Positions 28,756 to 36,735 of a DNA stretch of 64,000 nt are shown here, piece after piece (position 1 is the first letter of the stretch; every line of letters begins with the position of its first letter). The notes under the pieces were generated by a model. That model was not told the DNA's origin, made no database searches, and was given only the letters and a program-made list of their open reading frames with translations. Position numbers and translations under genes: made by a program. Origin of the DNA: Lachnoclostridium phytofermentans (lineage in GTDB: Bacteria; Bacillota; Clostridia; Lachnospirales; Lachnospiraceae); the NCBI RefSeq assembly GCF_000733755.1, contig NZ_JPOF01000008.1:372001-436000 (forward strand), read 5' to 3'.

Positions 28756-28763
28756 AGGATGTC

Positions 28764-28810
28764 TTATTCATGACAAGCAAAAGTACGCGAAGCGTGCTTT
28801 TTCTTGTTTT
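28764..28810 (+). repeat. Intergenic palindrome, copy C
   Basis: TTATTCATGACAAGC leader and an AAAAGTACGC / GCGTGCTTTTTCTTG hairpin with a GAA loop. The inner stem pairs fully, with one T-G wobble. Confidence 0.9.
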
Positions 28811-28950
28811 ATAGGAAGAATCATTGAGAGACAGACCCTTTCCCTTTTCCTTTTGCATGCCTGTATCCTTAATTTTCTACTGAAATAAGATTTGCAAAAT
28901 AATGCATGTTTTGTTAAGATAGCTTATTGGAAGCTACGAAATAGATACTA

Positions 28951-29127
28951 ATGAGTGGCTACTTTTAATACCGTTATTCTAACGACAAGAAGTGCTTCGA
29001 ATTTCTTAGAGAATGGCTTAACGGAAGTTTAGAACCAAATTCTGATGGAAAGCGCTGTGAAAAAGGTGCTTATAAGATAGAAATGAATGTTGAGTTTTAC
29101 TATTGCCTAATGCAAAGTTATCAATAG
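28951..29127 (+). pseudogene. Possible small ORF interrupted by a stop codon
   Basis: An ATG at 28951 reads MSGYF, meets TAA at 28966, then continues in the same frame for 52 codons (from YRYSNDKKCFEFLREWL to a TAG at 29125). If the TAA were a sense codon it would give a 58-residue product. Composition looks protein-like but I recognise no family, so it may be chance. The rest of the 500-bp gap between the GH43 and recJ-like genes holds only palindrome copy C and its hairpin. Confidence 0.2.
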
Positions 29128-29173
29128 GAATGAAGTGAAATTATCAAGAACATACGAAGGAATGGAGAGTAAA

Positions 29174-30958
29174 ATGAAAGAAAAATGGATGTTAGAGGCA
29201 AAGCGCGCTGATTTTGATGCATTGGCAAATCGTTTTGCTATCAGTCCGGTTTTGGCACGTATTATAGTGAATCGTGGGTTATCGAAAGAGGAAGACATAC
29301 AACGCTATCTATCTTGTGATTTGAAGGAGATGTATTCGGGGCTCTTGATGAAGGGAATGGAACAAGCGTGTAATCTTGTGATTGAAGCGATAGAACAAAA
29401 TCAGTTAATTGCGATTGGTACAGATTTTGATAATGATGGAATCTTATCTGGGCATAGTTTATCGACAGCTATCATGAGAATCGGAGGAAGAGTCGTCGTC
29501 TATGCTCCTGATCGTATTTCAGAAGGATATGGCTTAAACAGGCGAATTGTATTGGAAGCCTATGAAGCAGGCAGTCGATTTATTATAACTTGCGACAATG
29601 GAATTGCTGCATTTGATGCGATTGATTATGCGAAAGAACTAGGGATGACAGTTGTGGTAACAGATCATCATGAAGTTGCGTTTGTAGAAGATGAGGATGG
29701 TAGTAGAAGGTTTTTACTACCGAAGGCAGATGTTGTGGTAAATCCGAAACAAGAAGACTGCCCGTATCCTTTTAAGGGATTGTGTGGTGCTGGGGTAGTA
29801 TATAAGCTGATTGAGCTATTATATGAGCATTATCATATACCGAAAGAAGAACTCTATGATTTATTAGAGTTTATTGCAATTGCTACGGTAGCGGATGTAA
29901 TGGATTTGGTTTCAGAAAATAGACTGATTGTAAAATATGGACTGAAGTTATTAAGTCATACAAAAAACTTAGGAATACAAGCATTGATAGAAGAATGTGG
30001 GTTAGAACAAAAGCGAATTAGTGCATATCATATTGGTTTTGTGATTGGTCCGTGTTTTAATGCTGCCGGAAGGCTTGATACAGTAGCGGTTGCTCTTGAT
30101 TTACTAAGTGCCAAAACAGCGGAAGAAGCCAAAAAATTAGCTGTCTCCCTAAAGAAATTAAATGACAGCCGCAAGGATATGACGTTACAAGGTGTAGAGC
30201 AAGCAATCGAACGAATAGAAACTTCAGATTTGATTCATGATAAAGTTTTAGTGGTAAAGCTAAAAGATACTCATGAAAGCTTGGTTGGAATTATTGCTGG
30301 ACGATTAAGAGAGCGATATCATAAACCTGCTCTAGTTTTTGTTGATGTGGAACATGGTGTAAAAGGATCTGGTCGTTCCATTGAAAGTTATAACATGTTT
30401 GAAGAATTATTAAAGTGTAAGGACTTATTAACTAAATTCGGCGGTCATCCAATGGCAGCGGGGCTTTCGTTAGAAGCAGAAAACTTAGAATTGTTAAGAG
30501 AGAGGCTAAATCATAACACTACCCTCACTGAGGAGGACTTTATTCCGATTGTAAGAATTGATGTTCCACTTCCGATTGGTTATCTAAACGAAGCTTTTTT
30601 AGAAGAGTTAGAAAAGCTTGAGCCCTTTGGAAAAGGAAATAATAAACCAGTGTTTGCAGAACAACACTTTCAGATACGCCAAGCTCGAATTCTTGGGAAG
30701 AACCAGAATGTGTTAAAACTTAATGTTATTAATCCAGAGGGTTTTGCGATAGATGCCCTATATTTTGGTGATATCACAGAGTTTAATGAGTTTGTAGAAG
30801 CGGAATTTGGAAAAGAAGAAGTAAGAAAGATGTATCTTTCGCAATATAATGAAGTAGATTTAGCATTTACGTATTATCCTACACTCAATGAGTATATGGG
30901 GAATCGTACAGTCCAAATAATCATTCAAAATTATTGCCGCATTAAGGGAAAGAGGTAA
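29174..30958 (+). CDS. recJ: RecJ-like single-strand-specific exonuclease (DHH family)
   Basis: A 594-residue protein with the DHH phosphoesterase core: DFDNDGILSG (first metal-binding motif), CDNGIAAFD, and VTDHHE (the DHH motif). The DHHA1 part carries SGRSIESYNMFE and GGHPMAAGLS, and a C-terminal OB-like part follows. RecJ degrades single-stranded DNA 5' to 3' in recombination and repair. The start at 29174 has GGAG seven bases before it; upstream in-frame ATGs at 29135 and 29162 have poorly placed sites. It is tightly followed (3 bp) by a 104-residue protein, suggesting translational coupling. It could be a paralogue of the housekeeping RecJ, which I cannot test here. Confidence 0.88.
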   Translation: MKEKWMLEAKRADFDALANRFAISPVLARIIVNRGLSKEEDIQRYLSCDLKEMYSGLLMKGMEQACNLVIEAIEQNQLIAIGTDFDNDGILSGHSLSTAIMRIGGRVVVYAPDRISEGYGLNRRIVLEAYEAGSRFIITCDNGIAAFDAIDYAKELGMTVVVTDHHEVAFVEDEDGSRRFLLPKADVVVNPKQEDCPYPFKGLCGAGVVYKLIELLYEHYHIPKEELYDLLEFIAIATVADVMDLVSENRLIVKYGLKLLSHTKNLGIQALIEECGLEQKRISAYHIGFVIGPCFNAAGRLDTVAVALDLLSAKTAEEAKKLAVSLKKLNDSRKDMTLQGVEQAIERIETSDLIHDKVLVVKLKDTHESLVGIIAGRLRERYHKPALVFVDVEHGVKGSGRSIESYNMFEELLKCKDLLTKFGGHPMAAGLSLEAENLELLRERLNHNTTLTEEDFIPIVRIDVPLPIGYLNEAFLEELEKLEPFGKGNNKPVFAEQHFQIRQARILGKNQNVLKLNVINPEGFAIDALYFGDITEFNEFVEAEFGKEEVRKMYLSQYNEVDLAFTYYPTLNEYMGNRTVQIIIQNYCRIKGKR

Positions 30959-30961
30959 GGG

Positions 30962-31276
30962 ATGAACGAAGAATTACAAAACAGAGATATGGATCTACGG
31001 GAACTATTTGTAGCACAAAAATATGAAGCAATTATAGAAATCCTTAATTCTATGGAGGATGAGGATGTCTATGAACTAACGACTACAAATTGGAACGTTG
31101 TAAAGAAATATAATGATATGGATCGTGTTGATTTATTACGCCAACATCTTACATTCGTTGCATATACCAGCTTATTAGTGGAATATGCTGGTCAACGAAC
31201 ATTACTGCCGGAAGATGATTTTAAAGAAAAGTATGATCTATTTGAGGAAATCTATTCAAAGTTACAGCTTGCGTAA
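30962..31276 (+). CDS. Small acidic hypothetical protein coupled to the recJ-like gene
   Basis: A 104-residue acidic, mostly helical protein (MNEELQNRDMDLRELFVAQK). No cysteine, signal peptide or membrane segment is seen, and I do not recognise the family. It begins 3 bp after the recJ-like stop, with AAAGAGG in the end of that gene as ribosome site, so the two are made together. A role in the same DNA-repair process, or as a binding partner, is only a guess from position. It ends before the bidirectional terminator at 31377. Confidence 0.75.
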   Translation: MNEELQNRDMDLRELFVAQKYEAIIEILNSMEDEDVYELTTTNWNVVKKYNDMDRVDLLRQHLTFVAYTSLLVEYAGQRTLLPEDDFKEKYDLFEEIYSKLQLA

Positions 31277-31376
31277 ATCTATTCATTACAGAGCTTGTAA
31301 AACTGGTTTTTAGGTTAACCTCGAATAAAAGATTAGGGTTCATAAAGTGTTTTAGCATATCATCAAATATTTAATC

Positions 31377-31414
31377 AAAAGGTAGGAAAATCATTCGGAT
31401 TTTCCTACCTTTTC
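31377..31414. terminator. Bidirectional terminator between convergent genes
   Basis: Perfect 16-bp stem AAAAGGTAGGAAAATC / GATTTTCCTACCTTTT with a 5-nt loop. The A-run and T-run on either side allow use by both the gene ending at 31276 and the one ending at 31477. Confidence 0.93.
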
Positions 31415-31476
31415 TTTGTTGGGTTTATTTTAATTTAGCTTTTATATTATAATGGCTTCCTATCGAAATTAAAATG

Positions 31477-32352
31477 TTAAGCATTCTCAGACTTTTTCTC
31501 TGCATCTTTCGATTCTTTTCTAAGAAACATATTGGCACTGATTAAAGCAGGACGTAGGGCGTTATAAAGAAGTACAGCCATAATTGCCGATGTAATCGCA
31601 TTCACAAAAGTGGTCACAGCGGTCATTTTAGCCCAGTTAATCGCTAAATCACCTTGTAATCCGAGAATAATTTTCTTATAAAAGTAACCAACCACAGGAT
31701 CAGCGATAACGTTAAAACCTAATCCTGCAACAGAAGCTACGATAGATGCTACCAGAATCTTTGATTTTTTATGCAGAGTACTAATGTGAAAAATCTTATG
31801 AGCAACCAGACCAGCAATTAACCCGATGCATAGTTTTAAGAAAAAGGTTTGTGGTGCTACAGTAAAATATTTACCACTCATCAGATCAGCAAGAGATAAC
31901 CCGACTGCACCGGCAAGACCACCCCAAGAGCCACCGAGTAAAAGAGCTGCTACGACAACAAAGGTATTACCAAAATGGAACGCAGTGCTTCCAGGGCCTA
32001 CCGGGATATCAATACGGAAGTAGCTAAATCCGATATAAGCCAATGCGGCAAAAAGGGCAGCTTGTGCGAGTGTAATAACATTCATCGAGGATTTCGCAGT
32101 AGAAACGACAGGTTTTCTTAATTGAAGGACACCATTGATAAGAATTACGATTCCAAAAAGTAAGGTAATCAAACCGAAGATGAGTAATTTATCTGTCTGG
32201 CTTACTTCGATGGTTTCTTTTGTTTGATAACCATAGATAATTGCTGCTATGGACGCTAAAGTTAATATCGCTCCAATGATTAATGTAACAGGTTTGTTTT
32301 GGTTTAAATTTGCTTCCCCTTTGTTTTTATTTATGGTCTTTATAGAGTCCAT
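31477..32352 (-). CDS. ECF transporter substrate-binding (S) component
   Basis: A 291-residue integral membrane protein. Two N-terminal helices (about 22-42 and 58-78) are followed by a six-helix S-component fold from about residue 95. The segment LLLGGSWGGLAGAVGLSLAD followed by LMSGKYFTVAPQTFFLK is typical of ECF S components of the PF07155 type. These bind a vitamin or small nutrient and dock with the shared EcfA1-A2-T module encoded elsewhere. No thiamine, cobalamin, FMN or other vitamin riboswitch was recognised upstream, so the ligand is unknown. A perfect inverted repeat at 32466-32493 may regulate it. The two extra N-terminal helices are longer than usual. Confidence 0.8.
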   Translation of the reverse strand: MDSIKTINKNKGEANLNQNKPVTLIIGAILTLASIAAIIYGYQTKETIEVSQTDKLLIFGLITLLFGIVILINGVLQLRKPVVSTAKSSMNVITLAQAALFAALAYIGFSYFRIDIPVGPGSTAFHFGNTFVVVAALLLGGSWGGLAGAVGLSLADLMSGKYFTVAPQTFFLKLCIGLIAGLVAHKIFHISTLHKKSKILVASIVASVAGLGFNVIADPVVGYFYKKIILGLQGDLAINWAKMTAVTTFVNAITSAIMAVLLYNALRPALISANMFLRKESKDAEKKSENA

Positions 32353-32465
32353 ATGTATCCCTCCTATTATTTATAACAAGTAAATTTTGCTTTTTCTTGT
32401 TTCATTTCTTTCTGTTGTTTCACAACATTGATTACTTCTGATCAGCTTAGACGTATGTTATCATT

Positions 32466-32493
32466 AATCTGGACATATGAAAATGTCCAGATT
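32466..32493. promoter_or_regulatory. Perfect 11-bp inverted repeat in a divergent gap
   Basis: AATCTGGACAT, 6-nt spacer, ATGTCCAGATT. It lies 114 bp upstream of the ECF S gene and 365 bp before the truA-like gene. It has no immediate T-run, so it looks more like a protein-binding site or leader hairpin than a terminator. Confidence 0.5.
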
Positions 32494-32611
32494 GAATGTT
32501 TTTGACCATACCAGATAGCAAGCGATTTGATAAAAATAGATGTAATTGTAGTTCATATTCCTAATTATTAAACGTCAAAATTATTATCTATCATAGGTAA
32601 GGAAATTTACC

Positions 32612-32639
32612 TTGAAAGCGTAATAAAATATGATACAAT
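32612..32639 (+). promoter_or_regulatory. Candidate sigma-A promoter for the truA-like gene
   Basis: TTGAAA (32612-32617), 16-bp spacer, TGATACAAT with an extended -10. It would start transcription near 32646, ahead of the small ORF and the truA-like gene. Confidence 0.55.
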
Positions 32640-32735
32640 AGTACTAGAAAAATAGGTAAGCTTGATTATCTAAGCTTGATATTTCTTATTCAATTGGTGA
32701 ATCCTAGGGTTAAACAGGAGAATTGGTTAGAAAAC

Positions 32736-32822
32736 ATGAAAGCATTAGATAAATCTTTTATTCAACAAGTTTGTGGTTACGCTGTACATAAGCTTGAGCT
32801 ACAAAAGACAGCGAAGAAATGA
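32736..32822 (+). CDS. Possible 28-residue leader ORF before the truA-like gene
   Basis: ATG at 32736 reads MKALDKSFIQQVCGYAVHKL and ends at a TGA that overlaps an ATG (32819) just before the truA-like start. A GGAG lies 15 bases upstream, a little too far. The tight overlap with the next gene is the main argument; it may be chance. Confidence 0.3.
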   Translation: MKALDKSFIQQVCGYAVHKLELQKTAKK

Positions 32823-32830
32823 GGAAAAGT

Positions 32831-33577
32831 ATGAGAAATATTCAGCTAATCATAGAATATGATGGCTCTCGATATGATGGATGGCAAAAGCAAGCAGGAA
32901 ATCAGAAGTCAGTGACCATTCAGGAGAAGATAGAAGATGTTTTAAATAAGATGGAGAATGAAGCCGTCGAAGTTATTGGTGCAGCTAGAACAGAGGCAGG
33001 GGTACATGCCTATCAACAGGTGGCAAATTTTAAGACAAATACTAATATGAAGGTATACGAAATCAAGCAATATCTAAATCGATATCTGCCAAGAGATATT
33101 GCTGTTCTAGAAGCCTTAGAAGTACCTGAAAGATTTCATGCAAGCTTTAATGCAGTATCCTTCTCTTATGAATATAAGATCTCCATTGGAGAAGTACCAT
33201 CGGTATTTGATCGAAAATATAATTATTACTGCTTTAAACGTCCTGATATAGCAAAGATGAAGGAAGCAGCTAAGTATCTGATAGGAAAGCATGATTTTAA
33301 ATCTTTTTCTGATAATAAAAGAATGAAAAAATCCACGGAAAGAGAAATCTATTCTCTTGATATCTATGGGGATGAAAAAGAAATAGTAATCTCGGTTCAT
33401 GGAGATGACTTTTGGCCACATATGGTACGTATTATGGTTGGAACCCTACTTGAGGTAGGATTATCAAAAATCGAGCCTGTCGAACTAAAGAAGATCTTAG
33501 AGAGTAAAGATAGGGAGAAAGCCGGTGAAACCATTGATGCAAAAGGTCTATTTTTAACAGAAGTGCATTATAAATAA
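32831..33577 (+). CDS. TruA-like tRNA pseudouridine synthase with altered active-site motifs
   Basis: A 248-residue protein with the TruA fold signature at the N-terminus (QLIIEYDGSRYDGWQKQ). TruA normally makes pseudouridine at tRNA positions 38-40 using an invariant Asp in GRTDxGVHA. Here the motif reads ARTEAGVHA, with Glu55 (codon GAG) at the catalytic position. The usual FxARFSA motif is FHASFNA, with Ser105 replacing the conserved Arg. The C-terminal motif is also divergent. It is therefore a paralogue that may have lost or changed activity. The start at 32831 has GAGG six bases before it; the ATG at 32819 contains that site. A Nudix-like gene follows after 102 bp. Confidence 0.85.
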   Translation: MRNIQLIIEYDGSRYDGWQKQAGNQKSVTIQEKIEDVLNKMENEAVEVIGAARTEAGVHAYQQVANFKTNTNMKVYEIKQYLNRYLPRDIAVLEALEVPERFHASFNAVSFSYEYKISIGEVPSVFDRKYNYYCFKRPDIAKMKEAAKYLIGKHDFKSFSDNKRMKKSTEREIYSLDIYGDEKEIVISVHGDDFWPHMVRIMVGTLLEVGLSKIEPVELKKILESKDREKAGETIDAKGLFLTEVHYK

Positions 33578-33679
33578 TAGTAAAGAGCATGTCAGCATTG
33601 TACCATAGAGTTAATTTAGGGTGGGAAGTCTGCTGCATTGACACCGGAGAGGTGTTGTAATTACATTAGGAGGCGCAGT

Positions 33680-34078
33680 ATGGAAAAATATAAAATCGTA
33701 GTGAAGGGTTTAGTGAAAAATGAAGGGAAGTATGCTATTGTACAACGTTGGTATGATGACAGAATATTAGATCCATATCGTTGGGGATTTGTCGATGGAC
33801 AGATTGAATTTGGAGAAGCACCAGATAAAGCAGTAGTACGACTAATACGTGAACAATTAGGTATTGATTCGGTGATGGATCGTGTCTTATATACTTGGAC
33901 TTATATGGTGGGTGATACCTTTCATGTTGGAATTTGCTACGAATGCTTTGCGCTACAGACAGAAACCATCCTTTCAGAAGATCTGCAACAGATGATGTGG
34001 GTTGAGCCATCTCAGTTTGAAGAATATATTGATAACCAGGATATCCTGCATGATTTAAGAATGGTGATGGAATTTTAA
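33680..34078 (+). CDS. Nudix-fold protein with a degenerate Nudix box
   Basis: A 132-residue protein with a Nudix-like N-terminus (YKIVVKGLVKNEGKYAIVQR). The box GQIEFGEAPDKAVVRLIREQ is followed by LGI (residues 40-62). Compared with the consensus Gx5Ex7REUxEExGU, the Arg, one Glu and the Gly are present, but the first Glu of RE is Leu55 and the second Glu of EE is Gln59. These Glu residues normally bind the catalytic metal. It may be inactive as a hydrolase or serve as a ligand sensor. AGGAGG precedes the ATG at 33680 closely; an ATG-less upstream extension was not used. It lies between the truA-like gene and pyrC. Confidence 0.75.
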   Translation: MEKYKIVVKGLVKNEGKYAIVQRWYDDRILDPYRWGFVDGQIEFGEAPDKAVVRLIREQLGIDSVMDRVLYTWTYMVGDTFHVGICYECFALQTETILSEDLQQMMWVEPSQFEEYIDNQDILHDLRMVMEF

Positions 34079-34282
34079 ATAGTGAATATTTATTATTAAA
34101 AAAAATAGATGGATGACGAAACAATTCTGTTCTTACAATGCAATCACAGAATTAAGAAACATAAGATACAATACAGAAATGAGGGTAGTGTGAACATCAA
34201 TAGTTTTCACACGGCTATTTGTGCTGGTGCACAAATGCACCTCTTTATAAAAAGGCGCCAAAGCGCTAGAATGAGGATTAGA

Positions 34283-35563
34283 ATGAAAGTATTAATAAAA
34301 AATGGATTTATATTAGATCCTGCAACGAACAAAGAAGGTAGATTTGACCTCTTAATTGAGGGTGAGACAATAAGCAATGTGGCAGAACATATAGAAGATT
34401 CCAACGCTACAGTAATTGATGCCTCTGGTAAATATGTAATGCCTGGTTTTATCGATCTTCATGTGCATCTTAGAGAACCAGGTTTTGAATATAAAGAAAC
34501 GATTCAAACAGGTGCTAAGGCTGCGGCTGCTGGGGGATATACAACAATTTGTCCAATGCCTAATACAAATCCGACCATTGATTCTCCTGAAATGGTTGAA
34601 TTTTTAATTCAAAAATCTAAGTCAGATGCAAAGATTCATATCATACCAGTAGGAGCCGTTACGGTAGGTCAGATGGGAAAAGAGTTAGCTGACATTGAGG
34701 GGATGGCAAAGGCCGGGGCCCTTGCACTTAGCGAAGACGGAAAATCTGTGATGGATGTGCTAGTATATGTCGAAGGTTTAAAAGCAGCGAAGGAAGCTGG
34801 CCTTGTTATGTTAGCTCACTGCGAGGATAGGCAGTTAGTACGAAATGGTGCGATGAATGCTGGAAAAAAAGCTGAAGAATTAAATCTTCGTGGAATAACA
34901 AATGCAGTTGAAGATATAATTACTGCACGAGATATTTTTTTAGCTGGAGAAACAGGTGCGAAACTTCACCTATGTCACTGTTCCACAAAAGCTTCCGTCG
35001 CATTAGTTAAGATGGCAAAGGAACTTGGTATCAAGGTGACAGCTGAAGTCTGCCCTCACCATTTTATCTTAAGTGATGAGGATATTCCTGGTGATGATGC
35101 TAATTATAAGATGAATCCTCCACTTCGTAGTAAAGAAGATGTAGAGGCATTAAAAGAAGGATTAAAGCAAAATATTATGGAGGTAATCTCTACCGATCAT
35201 GCTCCTCATGGAGAAGAGGAGAAGAAAAAATCTATGGCAAATGCTCCATTTGGTATTGTAGGTTCTGAAACAGCATTTTGCTTAACTTATACAGAGTTAG
35301 TAAAGACCGGTTATTTATCTCCAATGCAGATGGTGGAGAAGATGAGTTACAATCCAGCAAAAATTCTTGGAATAGACAAAGGGAGCTTAGAGCCTGGCAA
35401 GATGGCAGATATTGTAATCGCTGATTTTGATGCGGAATATGAGATTGATGCAACAAAGTTTTATTCCAAAGGGAAGAACACACCATTTCATGGGAGAAAG
35501 GTAAGCGGTAAGGTAATGCTTACGATGGCTGCTGGAGAAGTTGTGTATCAGGCAGAAGAATAA
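34283..35563 (+). CDS. pyrC: Dihydroorotase
   Basis: A 426-residue enzyme of the amidohydrolase superfamily, the normal length for class I dihydroorotase. The zinc-binding HxH is His60/His62 in DLHVHLREPG. Other metal and substrate motifs follow: ICPMPNTNP, AHCEDRQL, STDHAPHG and a C-terminal GMADIVIAD-type segment. It catalyses the third step of de novo pyrimidine synthesis, carbamoyl-aspartate to dihydroorotate. The start at 34283 has GAGG six bases upstream; longer frames back to 34109 add a non-homologous leader. The 200-bp region before it includes short hairpins but no PyrR-binding motif that I recognise. pyrF follows after a terminator. Confidence 0.96.
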   Translation: MKVLIKNGFILDPATNKEGRFDLLIEGETISNVAEHIEDSNATVIDASGKYVMPGFIDLHVHLREPGFEYKETIQTGAKAAAAGGYTTICPMPNTNPTIDSPEMVEFLIQKSKSDAKIHIIPVGAVTVGQMGKELADIEGMAKAGALALSEDGKSVMDVLVYVEGLKAAKEAGLVMLAHCEDRQLVRNGAMNAGKKAEELNLRGITNAVEDIITARDIFLAGETGAKLHLCHCSTKASVALVKMAKELGIKVTAEVCPHHFILSDEDIPGDDANYKMNPPLRSKEDVEALKEGLKQNIMEVISTDHAPHGEEEKKKSMANAPFGIVGSETAFCLTYTELVKTGYLSPMQMVEKMSYNPAKILGIDKGSLEPGKMADIVIADFDAEYEIDATKFYSKGKNTPFHGRKVSGKVMLTMAAGEVVYQAEE

Positions 35564-35641
35564 TTTTGCTACTCCTAAGTTAATTTATCTTATTAATGTA
35601 TAGAGAATAAGATTACTTTTTCTTATATCATTTTATATTTC

Positions 35642-35682
35642 AACCGCTTTTTGATGATAATTAATCGAAAGGCGGTTTTATT
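35642..35682 (+). terminator. Terminator between pyrC and pyrF
   Basis: AACCGCTTTTTGAT pairs with ATCGAAAGGCGGTT, partly through G-T pairs, and ends in TTTTATTT. It suggests pyrF has its own promoter despite the shared pathway. Confidence 0.7.
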
Positions 35683-35786
35683 TACTTGCCTGTTTTACGG
35701 ATTAGGTATTTGGTTTCCTATTGCAGTCAAGTAATTTTTATGCTATACTTTCATCATTTGAAAAAATATACCCTGGAGGATTCGAT

Positions 35787-36716
35787 ATGATACAAAAACT
35801 CATAACCAAAATTGAACAGAACAATGCACCTATTGTTGTAGGATTAGACCCGATGTTAAGCTATATCCCAAAGCATGTTTTAGAGAAAGCATTTGCTGAG
35901 TTTGGTGAGACTCTTGAAGGGGCAGCAGAAGCAGTTTGGCAGTTTAACAAGGCAATCGTAGATGCAACCTACGACTTAATACCGGCTGTGAAACCACAGA
36001 TTGCGATGTATGAGCAGTTTGGTATTCCGGGGTTGATTGCATTTAAGAAGACTGTTGATTACTGTAAAGAGAAAGATCTTGTAGTAATTGGAGATATTAA
36101 ACGAGGTGATATTGGATCTACCTCCACAGCGTATGCTACTGGACATCTTGGAAAAGTTAATGTAGGTAGTAAATCCTATTACGGCTTTGATGAGGATTTT
36201 GTAACAGTAAATCCATATCTTGGTTCAGATGGTGTGATACCATTTATCGATGTTTGTAAGGAAGAAAAGAAAGGCTTATTTATCTTAGTGAAAACCTCAA
36301 ATCCATCGAGCGGTGAATTCCAGGATCAGCTAATTAATGGGAAACCACTTTATGAATTAGTTGGAAGAAAGGTTGCTGAGTGGGGCGAGATGTGCATGGG
36401 TGAAAAGTACAGCTATATTGGTGCTGTTGTTGGAGCAACCTATCCGGAGATGGGAAAAGTTCTTCGTAAATTAATGCCTAAGACTTATATCTTAGTTCCA
36501 GGCTATGGAGCACAAGGTGGAAAAGCTTCTGATTTGGCTCCATATTTTAATGAGGATGGCTTAGGTGCAATCATCAATTCCTCACGTGGAATTATCGCTG
36601 CATATAAGCAGCCTGCATATGAGAAGTTTGGTGACGTGAATTTTGCAGATGCTTCTAGACAAGCAGTTATTGATATGAGAGAAGATATTAATCAGGCTCT
36701 ATCTCAAAAAGAATAA
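35787..36716 (+). CDS. pyrF: Orotidine 5'-phosphate decarboxylase (type 2)
   Basis: A 309-residue enzyme, the length of the bacterial type 2 family. Motifs include the opening IVVGLDP, the catalytic-site segment VVIGDIKRGDIGSTSTAYA with the conserved Asp-Lys-Asp network, and the phosphate-binding LVPGYGAQGG. It converts OMP to UMP, the last step of pyrimidine synthesis. GGAGG sits before the ATG at 35787. In many clostridia pyrF is followed by pyrK, pyrD and pyrE; here the next gene, 19 bp on, is a broken MATE transporter, so the cluster is rearranged. Confidence 0.96.
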   Translation: MIQKLITKIEQNNAPIVVGLDPMLSYIPKHVLEKAFAEFGETLEGAAEAVWQFNKAIVDATYDLIPAVKPQIAMYEQFGIPGLIAFKKTVDYCKEKDLVVIGDIKRGDIGSTSTAYATGHLGKVNVGSKSYYGFDEDFVTVNPYLGSDGVIPFIDVCKEEKKGLFILVKTSNPSSGEFQDQLINGKPLYELVGRKVAEWGEMCMGEKYSYIGAVVGATYPEMGKVLRKLMPKTYILVPGYGAQGGKASDLAPYFNEDGLGAIINSSRGIIAAYKQPAYEKFGDVNFADASRQAVIDMREDINQALSQKE

Positions 36717-36735
36717 ATAGAGTATAGGCGAAACG

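Noticed and set aside
28693-28760. Possible insertion-sequence end (GTGCACCCC start and a matching GGGG stretch)
   Set aside because: It resembles ends of some IS3-family elements, but there is no transposase, no target duplication, and the sequence folds as a simple hairpin after the GH43 gene.
34079-34282. PyrR attenuator before pyrC
   Set aside because: Short hairpins exist, including a TGTGAA/TTCACA stem, but the PyrR-binding loop consensus and a leader terminator are not visible.
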